64,000 nucleotides of DNA from Caballeronia terrestris. Lineage in GTDB: Bacteria; Pseudomonadota; Gammaproteobacteria; Burkholderiales; Burkholderiaceae. Of the stretch, positions 8,741 through 18,890 are shown one piece after another. The notes under the pieces were generated by a model that saw only the letters and a program-made list of their open reading frames with translations, searched no databases and was not told where the DNA came from. Where the stretch lies: positions 273,393 to 337,392 of the forward strand of contig NZ_FCOL02000002.1 in NCBI RefSeq assembly GCF_001544515.1, read 5' to 3'. Made by a program: the position numbers and the translations under genes. The stretch's first letter is position 1, and every line of letters starts with the position of its first letter.

Positions 8741-9292
8741 ATGAATCGCGAAGAAGCTCTCCACATTTTCAGCCACTCCGAAGAGATCGTTTCGGTGGCC
8801 GAGGTCAACGCGTCGATCGGGCGCATGGCGCAGGACATCCGGGCGGCGACGAGCGAGGAGTTTCCCCTCGTGCTCTCCGTCATGGGCGGCGCGGCGGTCT
8901 TCACCGGCATGCTGCTGCCGCATCTCGATTTCCCGCTCGAGTTCGATTACATCCACCTGACGCGCTATCGCAACGCGATCAAGGGCGGCAGCGAGATGCA
9001 ATGGCGCGTGGCGCCGGCGGAATCGGTGAAGGATCGCGTGGTGCTCGTGCTCGACGACATCCTCGACGAAGGCGAAACGATGGCCGCGATCCGCGACCGC
9101 ATCATGGCGATGGGCGCGAAACAGTTCCTGTCGGCGGTGCTGTGCGAGAAGATCATTCCGAAGGCGAAGCCGCTGCGCCCGGACTTTTGCGGATTCGAAG
9201 TGCCGGACCGCTACGTGTTCGGCTGCGGGATGGACGCGAAGGGCTACTGGCGCAACCTGCCGACCATTCGCGCGCTGACCGAAGGCGCTTGA
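8741..9292 (+). CDS. hpt: Hypoxanthine-guanine phosphoribosyltransferase
   Basis: The enzyme transfers phosphoribose from PRPP to hypoxanthine or guanine for purine salvage in the cytoplasm. The 183-residue protein carries the PRPP-binding loop VLVLDDILDEGET (about 101-113), and the DYIHLTRY stretch resembles the Hpt fold. The upstream region has no clear Shine-Dalgarno sequence; the ATG is chosen because it precedes the first conserved residues. A strong terminator follows. The exact base preference (hypoxanthine versus guanine) cannot be read from sequence. Confidence 0.88.
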   Translation: MNREEALHIFSHSEEIVSVAEVNASIGRMAQDIRAATSEEFPLVLSVMGGAAVFTGMLLPHLDFPLEFDYIHLTRYRNAIKGGSEMQWRVAPAESVKDRVVLVLDDILDEGETMAAIRDRIMAMGAKQFLSAVLCEKIIPKAKPLRPDFCGFEVPDRYVFGCGMDAKGYWRNLPTIRALTEGA

Positions 9293-9313
9293 TCGCGCTT
9301 CTAGTCACGCAAT

Positions 9314-9341
9314 AAAAAAAGCGGCCGCGGCCGCTTTTTTT
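9314..9341. terminator. Bidirectional terminator hpt/marC
   Basis: A fully palindromic GCGGCCGCGGCCGC core (9321-9334) is flanked by A7 on the left and T7 on the right. It can terminate hpt on the plus strand and marC on the minus strand. Confidence 0.9.
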
Positions 9342-9939
9342 ACAACTGATGCACGAAGGTCCGTATCCCGGTCAAGATCATCTCGACCGATATCGCGACC
9401 AGCACCAGCCCCATCAGCCGCTCGAACGCGGTGACCGCCCGCTCGCCCAGCCAGTGCTGTATCTTCTCGGCGAGCATCAGCACGATCGCGCAGACGATCA
9501 TCGTGACCGTCAGCGCGCCGATCCACTCCATCATCTTCCCCGGCGCCTGCGACGTCAGCAGCATCACCGTCGCCAGCGCCGACGGACCCGCGAGCGCAGG
9601 AATCGCGAGCGGCACGATCAGCGGCTCACCGCCGCGCGAATCGCCACCCATCGGGCCGTCTGGATGCGGGAAGATCATCCGCAGCGCGATCAAAAACAAC
9701 ACGATCCCGCCGCCGATCCGGAGCGACAAGTCGGTGAGACTCATCGCGCGCAAAAACCGGTCGCCGACCAGCATGAAGAGCAGCAAGATGCCGAACGCGA
9801 TCGCGATTTCCCGCAGGATCACGATGCGCCGCCGCTCGGCCGCCACCCCGCGCAGCGCGTTGATGAAGATCGGAATGTTGCCGAGCGGATCGGTGATCAG
9901 GATCAGCAGGACGGTCGCCGACAGGAAGTTGTATTGCAC
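9340..9939 (-). CDS. MarC-family integral membrane protein
   Basis: This 199-residue, six-helix inner membrane protein matches the MarC/YhgN family, with the typical early DPLGNIPIF motif and the PLAIPALAGPSALATV repeat. Despite the name, MarC proteins have no proven role in multiple antibiotic resistance, and the transported substrate, if any, is unknown. It starts with GTG one base after the proS stop, so it is the second gene of a proS-marC operon. Its stop lies at the edge of the bidirectional terminator. Confidence 0.88.
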   Translation of the reverse strand: MQYNFLSATVLLILITDPLGNIPIFINALRGVAAERRRIVILREIAIAFGILLLFMLVGDRFLRAMSLTDLSLRIGGGIVLFLIALRMIFPHPDGPMGGDSRGGEPLIVPLAIPALAGPSALATVMLLTSQAPGKMMEWIGALTVTMIVCAIVLMLAEKIQHWLGERAVTAFERLMGLVLVAISVEMILTGIRTFVHQL

Positions 9940-9940
9940 G

Positions 9941-11677
9941 TTACTTGGCCAGGGCCGCGCGCACCTTCTCGATCACCACGCCCGCCGCGTCATCCACCGG
10001 GAGCAGCGTGGCTTCGGTGTCGCGGCGCCCCTGATATTCGAGCTTGCCTTCCTTCAGGCCACGGTCGCCGATCACAAGCCGATGCGGCACGCCGATCAGT
10101 TCCCAGTCGGCGAACATGACGCCCGGCCGCTCGCCGCGATCGTCGAGGATCACGTCGATGCCGGCTTCCTGCAGCGTCGCGTAAAGCTTGTCGGCCTGCT
10201 CGCGCACGGCGTCGCTCCGGTCGTAGCCCATCGGGCACAGGACGACTTCGAACGGCGCAATCGCTTCCGGCCAGATGATGCCCTTGTCGTCGAAATTCTG
10301 TTCGATCGCGGCGCCCAGCACACGCGTCACCCCGATGCCGTAGCAACCCATCTGCATCGGCGCGGGCTTGCCGTTTTCGTCGAGGAAAGTGGCGCCCATC
10401 GAATCGGAATACTTCGTGCCGAGCTGGAACACGTGACCGACCTCAATGCCACGGCAAATCGCAAGCGTCCCTCGGCCGTCCGGCGACGGATCGCCCTCGA
10501 CGACATTGCGGATATCCGCCACCACCGGTTCCGGCAGGTCGCGGCCCCAGTTCACGCCGGTCGTGTGGAAATCGACCTCGTTCGAGCCGACCACGAAGTC
10601 GCTCATGTTCGCGACCGTGCTGTCCGCGATCACCTTCACCGGCTTTTTCGTGCCGACCGGGCCAAGATAGCCCGGCGGCGTGCCGAACCAATCGACGATT
10701 TCCTGCTCGGTCGCGAACCGGTAGCCGGCAAGGCCGGGTTGCTTGTTCGCCTTGATGCCGTTGAGCGAGTGATCGCCGCGCAGCATCAAGAGCCAGATGG
10801 TCGGTTCGGCGCCTTCGTTTTCGGTGGCGAGAACGATCGACTTGATCGTGCGCTCGAGCGGAATGTTCAGATATTCCGCGACCGCCTCGCACTTCGCCTT
10901 ACCAGGCGTCGGCGTCTTTTTCAGCTCCTCGGCGGGCGCGGCGCGCGTCGCAGAAAGCGGCAGCGCGTCGGCGGCTTCGACGTTCGCCGCGTAATCGGAA
11001 TCCGGGTTGTACGCGATGGCGTCCTCGCCCGTATCGGCGATCACGTGGAATTCGTGCGATCCGCTGCCGCCAATCGAGCCGTTATCGGCCGCGACCGCGC
11101 GGAATTCGAGCCCGATGCGCGTGAAAATGCGCACGTACGCGTCGAACATCTTGCGATACGACTCGGCGAGACCGGCCGTGTCCTTGTCGAACGAATACGC
11201 ATCTTTCATGATGAATTCACGGCCGCGCATCACACCGAAACGCGGACGGATTTCATCGCGAAACTTCGTTTGAACCTGGTAGAAGTTCACCGGCAACTGA
11301 CGATAGCTCTTGATCTCGCGACGCGCGATGTCGGTCACGACTTCCTCGTGCGTCGGCCCGACCACGAAATCGCGCTCGTGCCGGTCCTTCATGCGCAGCA
11401 GTTCGGGGCCGTATTGCTCCCAGCGGCCTGATTCCTGCCACAACTCGGCCGGCTGCACGGCCGGCATCAGCAATTCGAGCGCGCCTGCGCGATTCATCTC
11501 TTCACGCACGATGGCCTCGACCTTGCGGATCGAGCGCAGCCCGATCGGCAGGTAGTCGTAGATACCGCCCGCGACGCGGCGAATCATGCCGGCGCGCATC
11601 ATCAGCTTGTGGCTGACAATCTCGGCGTCGGCGGGAGCTTCTTTCAGGGTGCCGATGAAGAAACGTGATGCTTTCAT
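9941..11677 (-). CDS. proS: Prolyl-tRNA synthetase, bacterial type
   Basis: ProS charges tRNA-Pro with proline. The 578-residue length and order fit the bacterial class II form: N-terminal catalytic motifs (for example the motif-2-like [12 protein letters not shown] near 155), a central insertion editing domain that clears mis-charged alanine (about 220-400), the GCYGIGVTR motif 3 (near 445) and the C-terminal anticodon-binding domain. It begins the proS-marC unit and is divergent from rppH. A tRNA-Pro gene lies elsewhere in this window (17654), with no sign of co-regulation. Confidence 0.98.
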   Translation of the reverse strand: MKASRFFIGTLKEAPADAEIVSHKLMMRAGMIRRVAGGIYDYLPIGLRSIRKVEAIVREEMNRAGALELLMPAVQPAELWQESGRWEQYGPELLRMKDRHERDFVVGPTHEEVVTDIARREIKSYRQLPVNFYQVQTKFRDEIRPRFGVMRGREFIMKDAYSFDKDTAGLAESYRKMFDAYVRIFTRIGLEFRAVAADNGSIGGSGSHEFHVIADTGEDAIAYNPDSDYAANVEAADALPLSATRAAPAEELKKTPTPGKAKCEAVAEYLNIPLERTIKSIVLATENEGAEPTIWLLMLRGDHSLNGIKANKQPGLAGYRFATEQEIVDWFGTPPGYLGPVGTKKPVKVIADSTVANMSDFVVGSNEVDFHTTGVNWGRDLPEPVVADIRNVVEGDPSPDGRGTLAICRGIEVGHVFQLGTKYSDSMGATFLDENGKPAPMQMGCYGIGVTRVLGAAIEQNFDDKGIIWPEAIAPFEVVLCPMGYDRSDAVREQADKLYATLQEAGIDVILDDRGERPGVMFADWELIGVPHRLVIGDRGLKEGKLEYQGRRDTEATLLPVDDAAGVVIEKVRAALAK

Positions 11678-11854
11678 TGAGGAAATTTTCCAAAAGCGGA
11701 GCGCGCCGGACTGCCGAAAAGCGGCGTGAAGGCGTGCAAGACGGATGAAATCGGGATGGCCCGCGGAAAGAAGAATCTGCCGCTGGCCGGAATGCTCGGC
11801 GAAAGGCGTACCCAGATTCGGGTTCGTGCCGGTGCGCCAGGCCCGTTATCTGTT

Positions 11855-11860
11855 TATAAT
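11855..11860 (+). promoter_or_regulatory. Putative rppH -10 element
   Basis: A perfect TATAAT lies 33 bases before the rppH ATG in an otherwise GC-rich divergent region. No good -35 hexamer is at the ideal distance, so the promoter may depend on an activator or be weak. Confidence 0.5.
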
Positions 11861-11893
11861 CAAAGCAATTTTAAAGGATTCGAAGGTGGTTGT

Positions 11894-12541
11894 ATGCTCG
11901 ATCGTGAAGGCTTTCGCCCGAACGTCGGCATCATCCTCTTGAACGCGCGCAACGAAGTGTTTTGGGGTAAGCGGCTGCGTGAACATTCCTGGCAGTTTCC
12001 GCAAGGGGGCATCAAGTACGGCGAAACCCCTGTGCAAGCGATGTATCGGGAGTTACACGAAGAAACCGGTTTGCTTCCGGAGCACGTCAAGGTCGTGGGT
12101 CGAACCCGCGACTGGCTGCGTTATGAGGTGCCGGACAAGTTCATCAAGCGCGAGGTGCGCGGCCATTATCGTGGCCAGAAACAGATCTGGTTTCTGCTGC
12201 GAATGGTAGGCCGCGATTGCGACATCTGCCTGCGTGCGACTGATCATCCGGAGTTCGATGCCTGGCGCTGGAACGAGTATTGGGTCCCGCTCGATGCGGT
12301 GATCGAGTTCAAGCGTGACGTTTATCAACTGGCGCTCACCGAGTTGTCGCGCTTCTTACGGCGAACCGCCGCCAGAAGCGAACGCGGCGAGCGCGTCGCA
12401 CATCATGGACCGCGCTACCCGCGCGTCATCCAGACGATGACGATCGAAGCACCCTCGGTTTCCGCGGCCGGCACCGCGGTTGAGGCAGAATGCTCGATCG
12501 AGGAAGTGCATGTTTTCGCGCAGCGTCCGCTGCACGACTGA
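11894..12541 (+). CDS. rppH: RNA pyrophosphohydrolase RppH (Nudix)
   Basis: RppH removes pyrophosphate from triphosphorylated mRNA 5' ends and so starts RNase E-dependent decay. The ATG at 11894 gives [15 protein letters not shown], the family's standard N-terminus, with AAGGTGG just upstream. The Nudix box runs from GGIKYGETP to RELHEETGL (about 37-58). The 215-residue protein is longer than E. coli RppH because of a C-terminal tail after about residue 160, which is rich in Arg, Ala and Val and typical of Burkholderiales. The gene is divergent from proS. Confidence 0.95.
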   Translation: MLDREGFRPNVGIILLNARNEVFWGKRLREHSWQFPQGGIKYGETPVQAMYRELHEETGLLPEHVKVVGRTRDWLRYEVPDKFIKREVRGHYRGQKQIWFLLRMVGRDCDICLRATDHPEFDAWRWNEYWVPLDAVIEFKRDVYQLALTELSRFLRRTAARSERGERVAHHGPRYPRVIQTMTIEAPSVSAAGTAVEAECSIEEVHVFAQRPLHD

Positions 12542-12666
12542 CACGACGCTTCCTTGCAAATTTTTCCACTCAGTACGACTCAAAGCGGCGACACGGCAAC
12601 GTGTCCCGCTTTTTTCCGCGCAGCAGCTTGCGTTTCGTGCACGCGGATGTTTTCGGGAAGACCTAA

Positions 12667-13224
12667 TTGAAAGCCATCGCCTTATTTGCGGCATCCGCGG
12701 CAGCGCTTGCCGTGCTCGCCGGTTGTTCCAGTACGAAGGGCCCGTCCAACCAGGACGACAGCGCGTTCGCCTACCTGCTCGACAGAAAGCCGGAATGGAC
12801 CGAGAACAAGGTCGATAACCTGCCGCCGTTGCCGCAGGCGTCGAATCTGCTGGCGTTCAACGTCTCGCAAAACACGCCGCTGAATTTTTCGATCGACAAG
12901 ACCTCGGTGTCAGTGGGGACGGATGGCGTCGTGCGATATACGGTTGTGGTCACGAGTCCGGCGGGTGCGCGCAACGTGAATTACGAAGGGATTCGCTGTG
13001 ATAACTACGAGTGGCGCCTCTACGCGAGCATCAACGATGACCAGAACGCCTGGGACCGCACGGTCGCGAACGACTACCGACGCATCGAGAACGGCGAGTT
13101 GAACGCGTATCACGCGGCGCTCTATCAGGATTATTTCTGCGCGAACAAGCTGCCGACCGGCGACGCCAAGCAGATCGTGAACGCGATCCAGTACAAGCGA
13201 TCGGCGGTTTCGCAGTATCGGTGA
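12667..13224 (+). CDS. CNP1-like family lipoprotein
   Basis: A 185-residue protein starts with a lipoprotein signal and lipobox LAGC (Cys20), so it is probably anchored in the outer membrane facing the periplasm. The rest is a single soluble domain resembling the CNP1-like family, with SPAGARNVNYEGIRC around residue 100. The start is TTG at 12667 with GGAAG upstream; no nearby in-frame ATG preserves the signal peptide. It sits between rppH and proB, the usual Burkholderia location. Function is unknown. Confidence 0.82.
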   Translation: MKAIALFAASAAALAVLAGCSSTKGPSNQDDSAFAYLLDRKPEWTENKVDNLPPLPQASNLLAFNVSQNTPLNFSIDKTSVSVGTDGVVRYTVVVTSPAGARNVNYEGIRCDNYEWRLYASINDDQNAWDRTVANDYRRIENGELNAYHAALYQDYFCANKLPTGDAKQIVNAIQYKRSAVSQYR

Positions 13225-13238
13225 GGTTTTGGTGGTTG

Positions 13239-13277
13239 AAAAAGCCCGCTGACTTTTTTTGGTCAGCGGGCTTTTTT
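13239..13277. terminator. Bidirectional terminator CNP1 gene/proB
   Basis: A 15-bp stem, AAAAAGCCCGCTGAC paired with its complement at 13262-13276, has T-runs on both sides. It lies between the convergent CNP1-like gene and proB. Confidence 0.9.
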
Positions 13278-14395
13278 CATACCAGCACGAGGTTGTCCCG
13301 GTGGATCAGTTCGGGCTCGAGCATATAGCCAAGCACCGTTTCGATTTCCGCGCTTGGCCGCCGATGAATCAGCCGCGCTTCCGAGCTGCTGTAGTTCGTG
13401 ATGCCGCGCGCGACTTCCTGGCCCTGAGGATTCACGCACGCGATCACCTCGCCGCGCGCAAAAGCGCCCTTCACGTCGATCACGCCGATCGGCAACAGGC
13501 TTTTGCCGCCCTCGGTAAGCTTCTCGACCGCGCCGTTGTCGATCACGACGTGGCCGCGCACCTGCAGGTGATCGGCCATCCACTGCTTGCGCGCCGCGAT
13601 CCGCGCCGTGCGCGCCATAAGTTGCGTGCCGATCATCTCGCCCGATGCAAGCCGCGTCAAAACGTCCGATTCCCGCCCGCTCGCGATTACCGTGTTCGCC
13701 CCGCTGTGCGCGGCGCGCTTCGCGGCGAGGATCTTGGTCAGCATGCCGCCGCGCCCGAGGCTCGAGCCCGCGCCGCCCGCCATTGCTTCGAGCTCCGGCG
13801 TGCCGGCGTCGGCCTGCTCGACGAGCGTGGCCGTCGGATCCTTGCGCGGATCGGCGGTGAAGAGCCCGCGCTGGTCGGTGAGAATGATCAGCGCGTCGCC
13901 TTCGATCAGATTCGCGACCAGCGCGCCGAGCGTGTCGTTGTCGCCGAACTTGATCTCGTCGGTGATGACGGTGTCGTTCTCGTTGATGATGGGGACTGCG
14001 CCCAGACGCAACAGCGTCAAGAGCGTCGAGCGCGCGTTCAGATAGCGCTCGCGATCGGCGAGATCGGCGTGCGTGAGAAGAATCTGCGCCGTGCGGATTC
14101 CGTGCGCGCCGAAGCTGCTCTCGTAGACCTGCGCGAGCCCCATCTGGCCGACGGCCGCGGCCGCCTGCAATTCGTCGATTTCACGTGGACGCTTGGTCCA
14201 GCCGAGCCGATGAATGCCTTCGGCGATCGCGCCCGAACTGACCATCACGACTTCCTTGCCCTGCTCGCGCAATGCCGCGATCTGCGATGCCCAGCGGGCG
14301 ATCGCGGCGTGGTCGAGCCCGCGCCCATCGTTCGTGACGAGGCTCGATCCCACTTTCACTACCAAACGCTTCGAAGCAGCGATGACGGAACGCAT
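13277..14395 (-). CDS. proB: Glutamate 5-kinase
   Basis: ProB phosphorylates glutamate in the first step of proline synthesis and is normally feedback-inhibited by proline. The 372 residues contain an amino acid kinase domain ([11 protein letters not shown] near 15, VSSGAIAEG near 54, NENDTV near 140) and a C-terminal PUA domain from about 280. The start is placed at 14395 (MRSVIAASK): AGGAG is about ten bases upstream, whereas the ATG at 14404 is only one base from that site. The gene follows obgE, as in related genomes; proA is not in the window. Confidence 0.95.
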   Translation of the reverse strand: MRSVIAASKRLVVKVGSSLVTNDGRGLDHAAIARWASQIAALREQGKEVVMVSSGAIAEGIHRLGWTKRPREIDELQAAAAVGQMGLAQVYESSFGAHGIRTAQILLTHADLADRERYLNARSTLLTLLRLGAVPIINENDTVITDEIKFGDNDTLGALVANLIEGDALIILTDQRGLFTADPRKDPTATLVEQADAGTPELEAMAGGAGSSLGRGGMLTKILAAKRAAHSGANTVIASGRESDVLTRLASGEMIGTQLMARTARIAARKQWMADHLQVRGHVVIDNGAVEKLTEGGKSLLPIGVIDVKGAFARGEVIACVNPQGQEVARGITNYSSSEARLIHRRPSAEIETVLGYMLEPELIHRDNLVLV

Positions 14396-14448
14396 CGTGC
14401 GCATTCTCCTCGGGTGGTCGTTGGCTGCGCGAGCGCGCAGGTGCGTGG

Positions 14449-15609
<1,161 letters not shown>

Positions 15610-15697
15610 TTACACCAGCAAACACCCTATTTTGCCGCGACCGGCCAATGCCGGCCAACGTGCAAACGATATAAGCCAAATGTCCTGGAAACCAAAT

Positions 15698-15730
15698 AAA
15701 AAAGGCCCCGCGAACTTCGCGGGGCCTTTT
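15698..15730 (-). terminator. Terminator after rpmA
   Basis: A 13-14-bp stem, AAAGGCCCCGCGA paired with its complement, has a three- to four-base loop. In the minus-strand sense it ends in a T-rich run. It lies 28 bases past the rpmA stop and separates rplU-rpmA from obgE, so obgE may have its own promoter or depend on read-through. Confidence 0.85.
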
Positions 15731-15757
15731 GCGGTCCTGAAGCCCGTGCAGTAAGAC

Positions 15758-16018
15758 TTAGGCTGCCGGGACGACGTTGACCAGATGCTTCTTCGCTGCG
15801 CCCTTCGTCGTAAACGTGACGTGGCCGTCGGTCAGCGCGAACAAGGTGTGATCCTTGCCGATGCCGACGTTCTCGCCCGGGTGCATGCGCGTGCCGCGCT
15901 GGCGAACGATGATGCCGCCCGCGTTGATTGCCTGGCCGCCGTAAACCTTCACGCCGAGGCGCTTCGATTCGGAATCGCGGCCGTTGCGGGAAGACCCGCC
16001 TGCTTTTTTGTGTGCCAT
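15758..16018 (-). CDS. rpmA: 50S ribosomal protein L27
   Basis: L27 reaches toward the peptidyl transferase centre with its N-terminus and helps place tRNA substrates. The 86-residue protein begins [16 protein letters not shown], the hallmark sequence of mature-length L27, and needs no N-terminal processing. It lies 18 bases downstream of rplU in the same operon. Confidence 0.98.
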   Translation of the reverse strand: MAHKKAGGSSRNGRDSESKRLGVKVYGGQAINAGGIIVRQRGTRMHPGENVGIGKDHTLFALTDGHVTFTTKGAAKKHLVNVVPAA

Positions 16019-16036
16019 GTGATTACTCCTTGCCGC

Positions 16037-16348
16037 TTACGCGTTGATCGCGTCGATACGCAGTTCGGTATAGTTCTGGCGATGGCCAGCGTGCTTTTGG
16101 TAGTGCTTCCGGCGACGCATCTTGAAGATCGTGACCTTCTTGTGACGACCCTGGGACACGACGGTAGCCTTGACGGAAGCCCCACTCACCAGCGGTGCAC
16201 CGAACTTAATCGATTCACCTTCGCCTACTGCGAGAACCTGGTCGAGCGTGATTTCAGCGTCAATGTCTGCCGGTATCTGTTCTACTTTCAATTTTTCGCC
16301 GACGGCAACCTTATACTGCTTGCCACCGGTTTTTATGACCGCGTACAT
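16037..16348 (-). CDS. rplU: 50S ribosomal protein L21
   Basis: L21 is a 23S rRNA-binding protein of the large subunit. The ATG at 16348 gives [14 protein letters not shown], the invariant L21 start, and a 103-residue product; a GTG four codons earlier lies in the GAGG ribosome binding site and is rejected. The basic segment [16 protein letters not shown] near 75-90 is typical. It is the first gene of rplU-rpmA and has a strong promoter at 16403-16431. Confidence 0.98.
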   Translation of the reverse strand: MYAVIKTGGKQYKVAVGEKLKVEQIPADIDAEITLDQVLAVGEGESIKFGAPLVSGASVKATVVSQGRHKKVTIFKMRRRKHYQKHAGHRQNYTELRIDAINA

Positions 16349-16402
16349 TGAGAACCTCACTCTGAATTCATTTTTCCGCGCACCGTGCGGGGAAAACGCG
16401 TG

Positions 16403-16431
16403 ATTATACAGAGAGTTAGGATCGACGTCAA
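16403..16431 (-). promoter_or_regulatory. rplU-rpmA sigma-70 promoter
   Basis: On the minus strand TTGACG (16431-16426) and a perfect TATAAT (16408-16403) are separated by 17 bases. This is among the best sigma-70 promoters in the window, as expected for ribosomal protein genes. Confidence 0.85.
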
Positions 16432-16589
16432 AGGCCGTTGACTTTGTCTTTCAGGCAAGCCAGCGGTCGCAGCCCGACCGATTGCCTGACGAATGGCCGT
16501 GCAATCAAATATCGCAAAATATCCGCCGAAACCGGCCGCGCACCGCGTCGCATCGGCTGGGGAAACTCCGTCGAGAGGCCGATTCGCCT

Positions 16590-16595
16590 TATAAT
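16590..16595 (+). promoter_or_regulatory. Putative ispB -10 element
   Basis: A perfect TATAAT lies 26 bases before the ispB ATG, so the untranslated leader would be short. No convincing -35 hexamer is present. Confidence 0.5.
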
Positions 16596-16621
16596 TCGCG
16601 GCACTATCCTAATTGCCGATC

Positions 16622-17614
16622 ATGTCGTCCACCGCCACTTCATCCCCCAACGCCGCCACTCTGCTCGCCCCGATCGCCGAGGACATGCAGCAGGTCAATC
16701 GCGTCATCCGGCAGCGCCTGGCATCCGAAGTGATGCTCATCAACCAGATTTCGGAGTACATCATCGGGGCCGGCGGCAAGCGTCTGCGGCCCGCGCTGCT
16801 GTTGCTCGTCGCGGGCGCGCTCGGCGATACGACCGGACATCGTCATGAACTCGCGGCTGTCGTCGAGTTCATCCACACAGCGACGCTGCTGCACGACGAC
16901 GTCGTCGACGAGTCGGATCTGCGCCGCGGCCGCAAGACGGCCAACGCGCTCTTCGGCAACGCGGCGAGCGTGCTGGTCGGCGATTTCCTGTATTCGCGCT
17001 CGTTCGAGATGATGGTGGGCGTCGGCAAGATGCGCGTGATGGAAATTCTGTCGGTCGCGACGAACGTGATTTCCGAAGGCGAAGTCCTGCAGCTTCTGAA
17101 CATGCACGATCCGGACGTCGATCAAGCGCGTTACATGCAGGTCATTCGTTATAAGACGGCGAAGCTTTTCGAAGCCGCAGCACAGTTGGGCGCGGTGTTG
17201 TCGGGGTCGGATGCGAAGACAGAAGCGGCGGCCGCCGAGTTCGGTCGGCGCATCGGCACGGCGTTCCAGATCATGGACGACTGGCTCGACTACACGGGCA
17301 CCGCGGAATCGATGGGCAAGAACGCCGGCGACGACCTCCGCGAAGGCAAGCCGACGCTGCCGCTGATCTACCTGATGGAACACGGCACGGCGGAAGAAGC
17401 GGCGCTCGCGCGGGAAGCGATCGAACAGGGCGGCACGGACCGCTTCGACACGATTTTCGAGGCAATCACGCGCTCCGGCGCGCTCGATCACACGCTGGAA
17501 TGCGCGCGCGGTGAAGCGCAGGCGGCGGCGAAAGCGATTTCTTCCTTTCCCGATTCCATTTTTAAAGATAGCCTGCTAGAATTATGCTCTTACTCGACGG
17601 CGAGACAGTCTTGA
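16622..17614 (+). CDS. ispB: Octaprenyl diphosphate synthase
   Basis: IspB extends farnesyl diphosphate with isopentenyl units to make the ubiquinone side chain (C40 in this lineage). The 330-residue protein has both aspartate-rich motifs of trans-prenyltransferases: DDVVD (92-96) followed by RRGR, and DDWLD (219-223). GGKRLRPAL near 51-59 is the substrate-binding motif. The ATG at 16622 is preferred over a TTG three codons earlier. There is no clear Shine-Dalgarno site. The conserved neighbours are rplU-rpmA-obgE (divergent) and tRNA-Pro (downstream). Confidence 0.95.
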   Translation: MSSTATSSPNAATLLAPIAEDMQQVNRVIRQRLASEVMLINQISEYIIGAGGKRLRPALLLLVAGALGDTTGHRHELAAVVEFIHTATLLHDDVVDESDLRRGRKTANALFGNAASVLVGDFLYSRSFEMMVGVGKMRVMEILSVATNVISEGEVLQLLNMHDPDVDQARYMQVIRYKTAKLFEAAAQLGAVLSGSDAKTEAAAAEFGRRIGTAFQIMDDWLDYTGTAESMGKNAGDDLREGKPTLPLIYLMEHGTAEEAALAREAIEQGGTDRFDTIFEAITRSGALDHTLECARGEAQAAAKAISSFPDSIFKDSLLELCSYSTARQS

Positions 17615-17653
17615 ACGAGACTGTAATGGCGTAAGAGTCCAGCAGTAAAAATT

Positions 17654-17730
17654 CGGGGTGTAGCTTAGCCTGGTAGAGCGCTACGTTCGGGACGTAGAGG
17701 CCGGAGGTTCGAATCCTCTCACCCCGACCA
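17654..17730 (+). tRNA. tRNA-Pro (anticodon CGG)
   Basis: The sequence folds into a complete cloverleaf of 77 bases: a 7-bp acceptor stem CGGGGTG/CACCCCG, an anticodon stem CTACG/CGTAG enclosing loop TTCGGGA with anticodon CGG, a T arm with GGTTCGAATCC, and an encoded CCA end. The anticodon reads CCG proline codons, which are frequent in this GC-rich genome. Confidence 0.97.
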
Positions 17731-17754
17731 GAATTTCCTTGTAGATCAAGGCCG

Positions 17755-17786
17755 AAACCGCCCAGCTCGCTGGCGGTTTTTTGTTT
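17755..17786 (+). terminator. Terminator after tRNA-Pro
   Basis: An 8-bp stem AAACCGCC/GGCGGTTT is followed by T6GT4. It lies 24 bases after the tRNA 3' end. Confidence 0.85.
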
Positions 17787-17861
17787 TGGGGCTCCGTTCG
17801 CTCAAGTCATCCGATTCGAAAACCAGGCGTATGCTGGCAACGAAAAACTCGGGAGACGACC

Positions 17862-18737
17862 ATGAGCCTCGCCGGCAAGACCCTCTTCATTTCCGGTGGC
17901 AGTCGCGGCATCGGCTTGGCGATTGCGCTGCGGGCGGCGCGCGACGGCGCCAATATCGCGATCGCCGCGAAAACCGCAGATCCCGATCCGCGGCTCGAAG
18001 GCACGATCCACACCGCGGCCGCCGCGATCGAAGCGGCCGGTGGCAAGGCACTCCCCCTCGTCGTCGATATTCGCGATGAGGAGCGCGTGCAGAGCGCCGT
18101 CGCGGAAACGGTGCATGCGTTCGGCGGCATCGATATTCTCGTGAACAACGCGAGCGCTATCCGGCTGACCGGCACGCTCGATACCCCCGTCAAACGCTAC
18201 GACCTGATGCACGGCGTCAACGGCCGGGGCACGTTCGCGTGCGCGCAGGCCTGCCTGCCCTATCTGCTCGAAGCCGCCAATCCGCACATCCTTACGCTCT
18301 CGCCGCCGCTCGTCACCGATGCCAAGTGGTTCGAGGAATTTCCCGCCTACACCATCGCGAAATACACGATGAGTCTCTTTACGCTGGCGCTCGCGAGCGA
18401 ATTCCGTGAGCGCGGCGTGGCGGTCAATTCGCTGTGGCCGCGTACCGCCATCGCGACGGCTGCCGTGCGCAACGAAATCGGCGGATCGGGGATGCTTGCG
18501 GCGTGCCGTAAGCCTGAGATCGTCGCCGATGCCGCGCACTTCATTCTCACGCGCCCCGCGCGGGAGTGCACGGGCAATTTCTTTCTCGACGACGAAGTGC
18601 TGCTGGCCGCCGGCGTGCGCGACTTCGCCCAATACGACATGCAACCTGGCGCGCCGCTGCAGGCCGATTTCTTCGTCGAGGCATTGCCCGGCATGCTGCG
18701 CTCGGACGGCATGACGAAGCGCCGCAGCGGTCCGTGA
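17862..18737 (+). CDS. SDR-family oxidoreductase, HSDL2-like
   Basis: The 291-residue protein is a short-chain dehydrogenase with the nucleotide-binding GGSRGIG (12-18), NNAS (96-99) and the catalytic pair YTIAK (Tyr163, Lys167). The serine upstream (Ser147 in LSPPL) is 16 residues from the Tyr, wider than in classical SDRs. This and KYTMS resemble the hydroxysteroid dehydrogenase-like 2 group. The ATG at 17862 has GGGAG upstream. Physiological substrate is unknown; a fatty or hydroxyacyl substrate is only a family-based guess. It is a single gene between tRNA-Pro and the repeat-containing lipoprotein gene. Confidence 0.8.
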   Translation: MSLAGKTLFISGGSRGIGLAIALRAARDGANIAIAAKTADPDPRLEGTIHTAAAAIEAAGGKALPLVVDIRDEERVQSAVAETVHAFGGIDILVNNASAIRLTGTLDTPVKRYDLMHGVNGRGTFACAQACLPYLLEAANPHILTLSPPLVTDAKWFEEFPAYTIAKYTMSLFTLALASEFRERGVAVNSLWPRTAIATAAVRNEIGGSGMLAACRKPEIVADAAHFILTRPARECTGNFFLDDEVLLAAGVRDFAQYDMQPGAPLQADFFVEALPGMLRSDGMTKRRSGP

Positions 18738-18835
18738 CTTCGTTCGGGCAAGACGCGAGAAAATGCCGTCCGGCCTAAGGGTATAAGCACCGACCGCCGC
18801 CTTGCTACCGGCTTTTGCTGACTGTTAGGATTCCT

Positions 18836-18858
18836 GCTCGGCTTGAGAGAAGCCGAGC
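18836..18858 (+). promoter_or_regulatory. Inverted repeat upstream of the lipoprotein gene
   Basis: A perfect 9-bp inverted repeat GCTCGGCTT/AAGCCGAGC with a 5-base loop is followed after three bases by TATAAC. It could be a terminator for the SDR gene (no T-run follows), an operator, or a 5' leader hairpin for the lipoprotein gene 33 bases further on. Confidence 0.4.
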
Positions 18859-18890
18859 CGATATAACATCCAGCAAACTGAGTACAGTCC

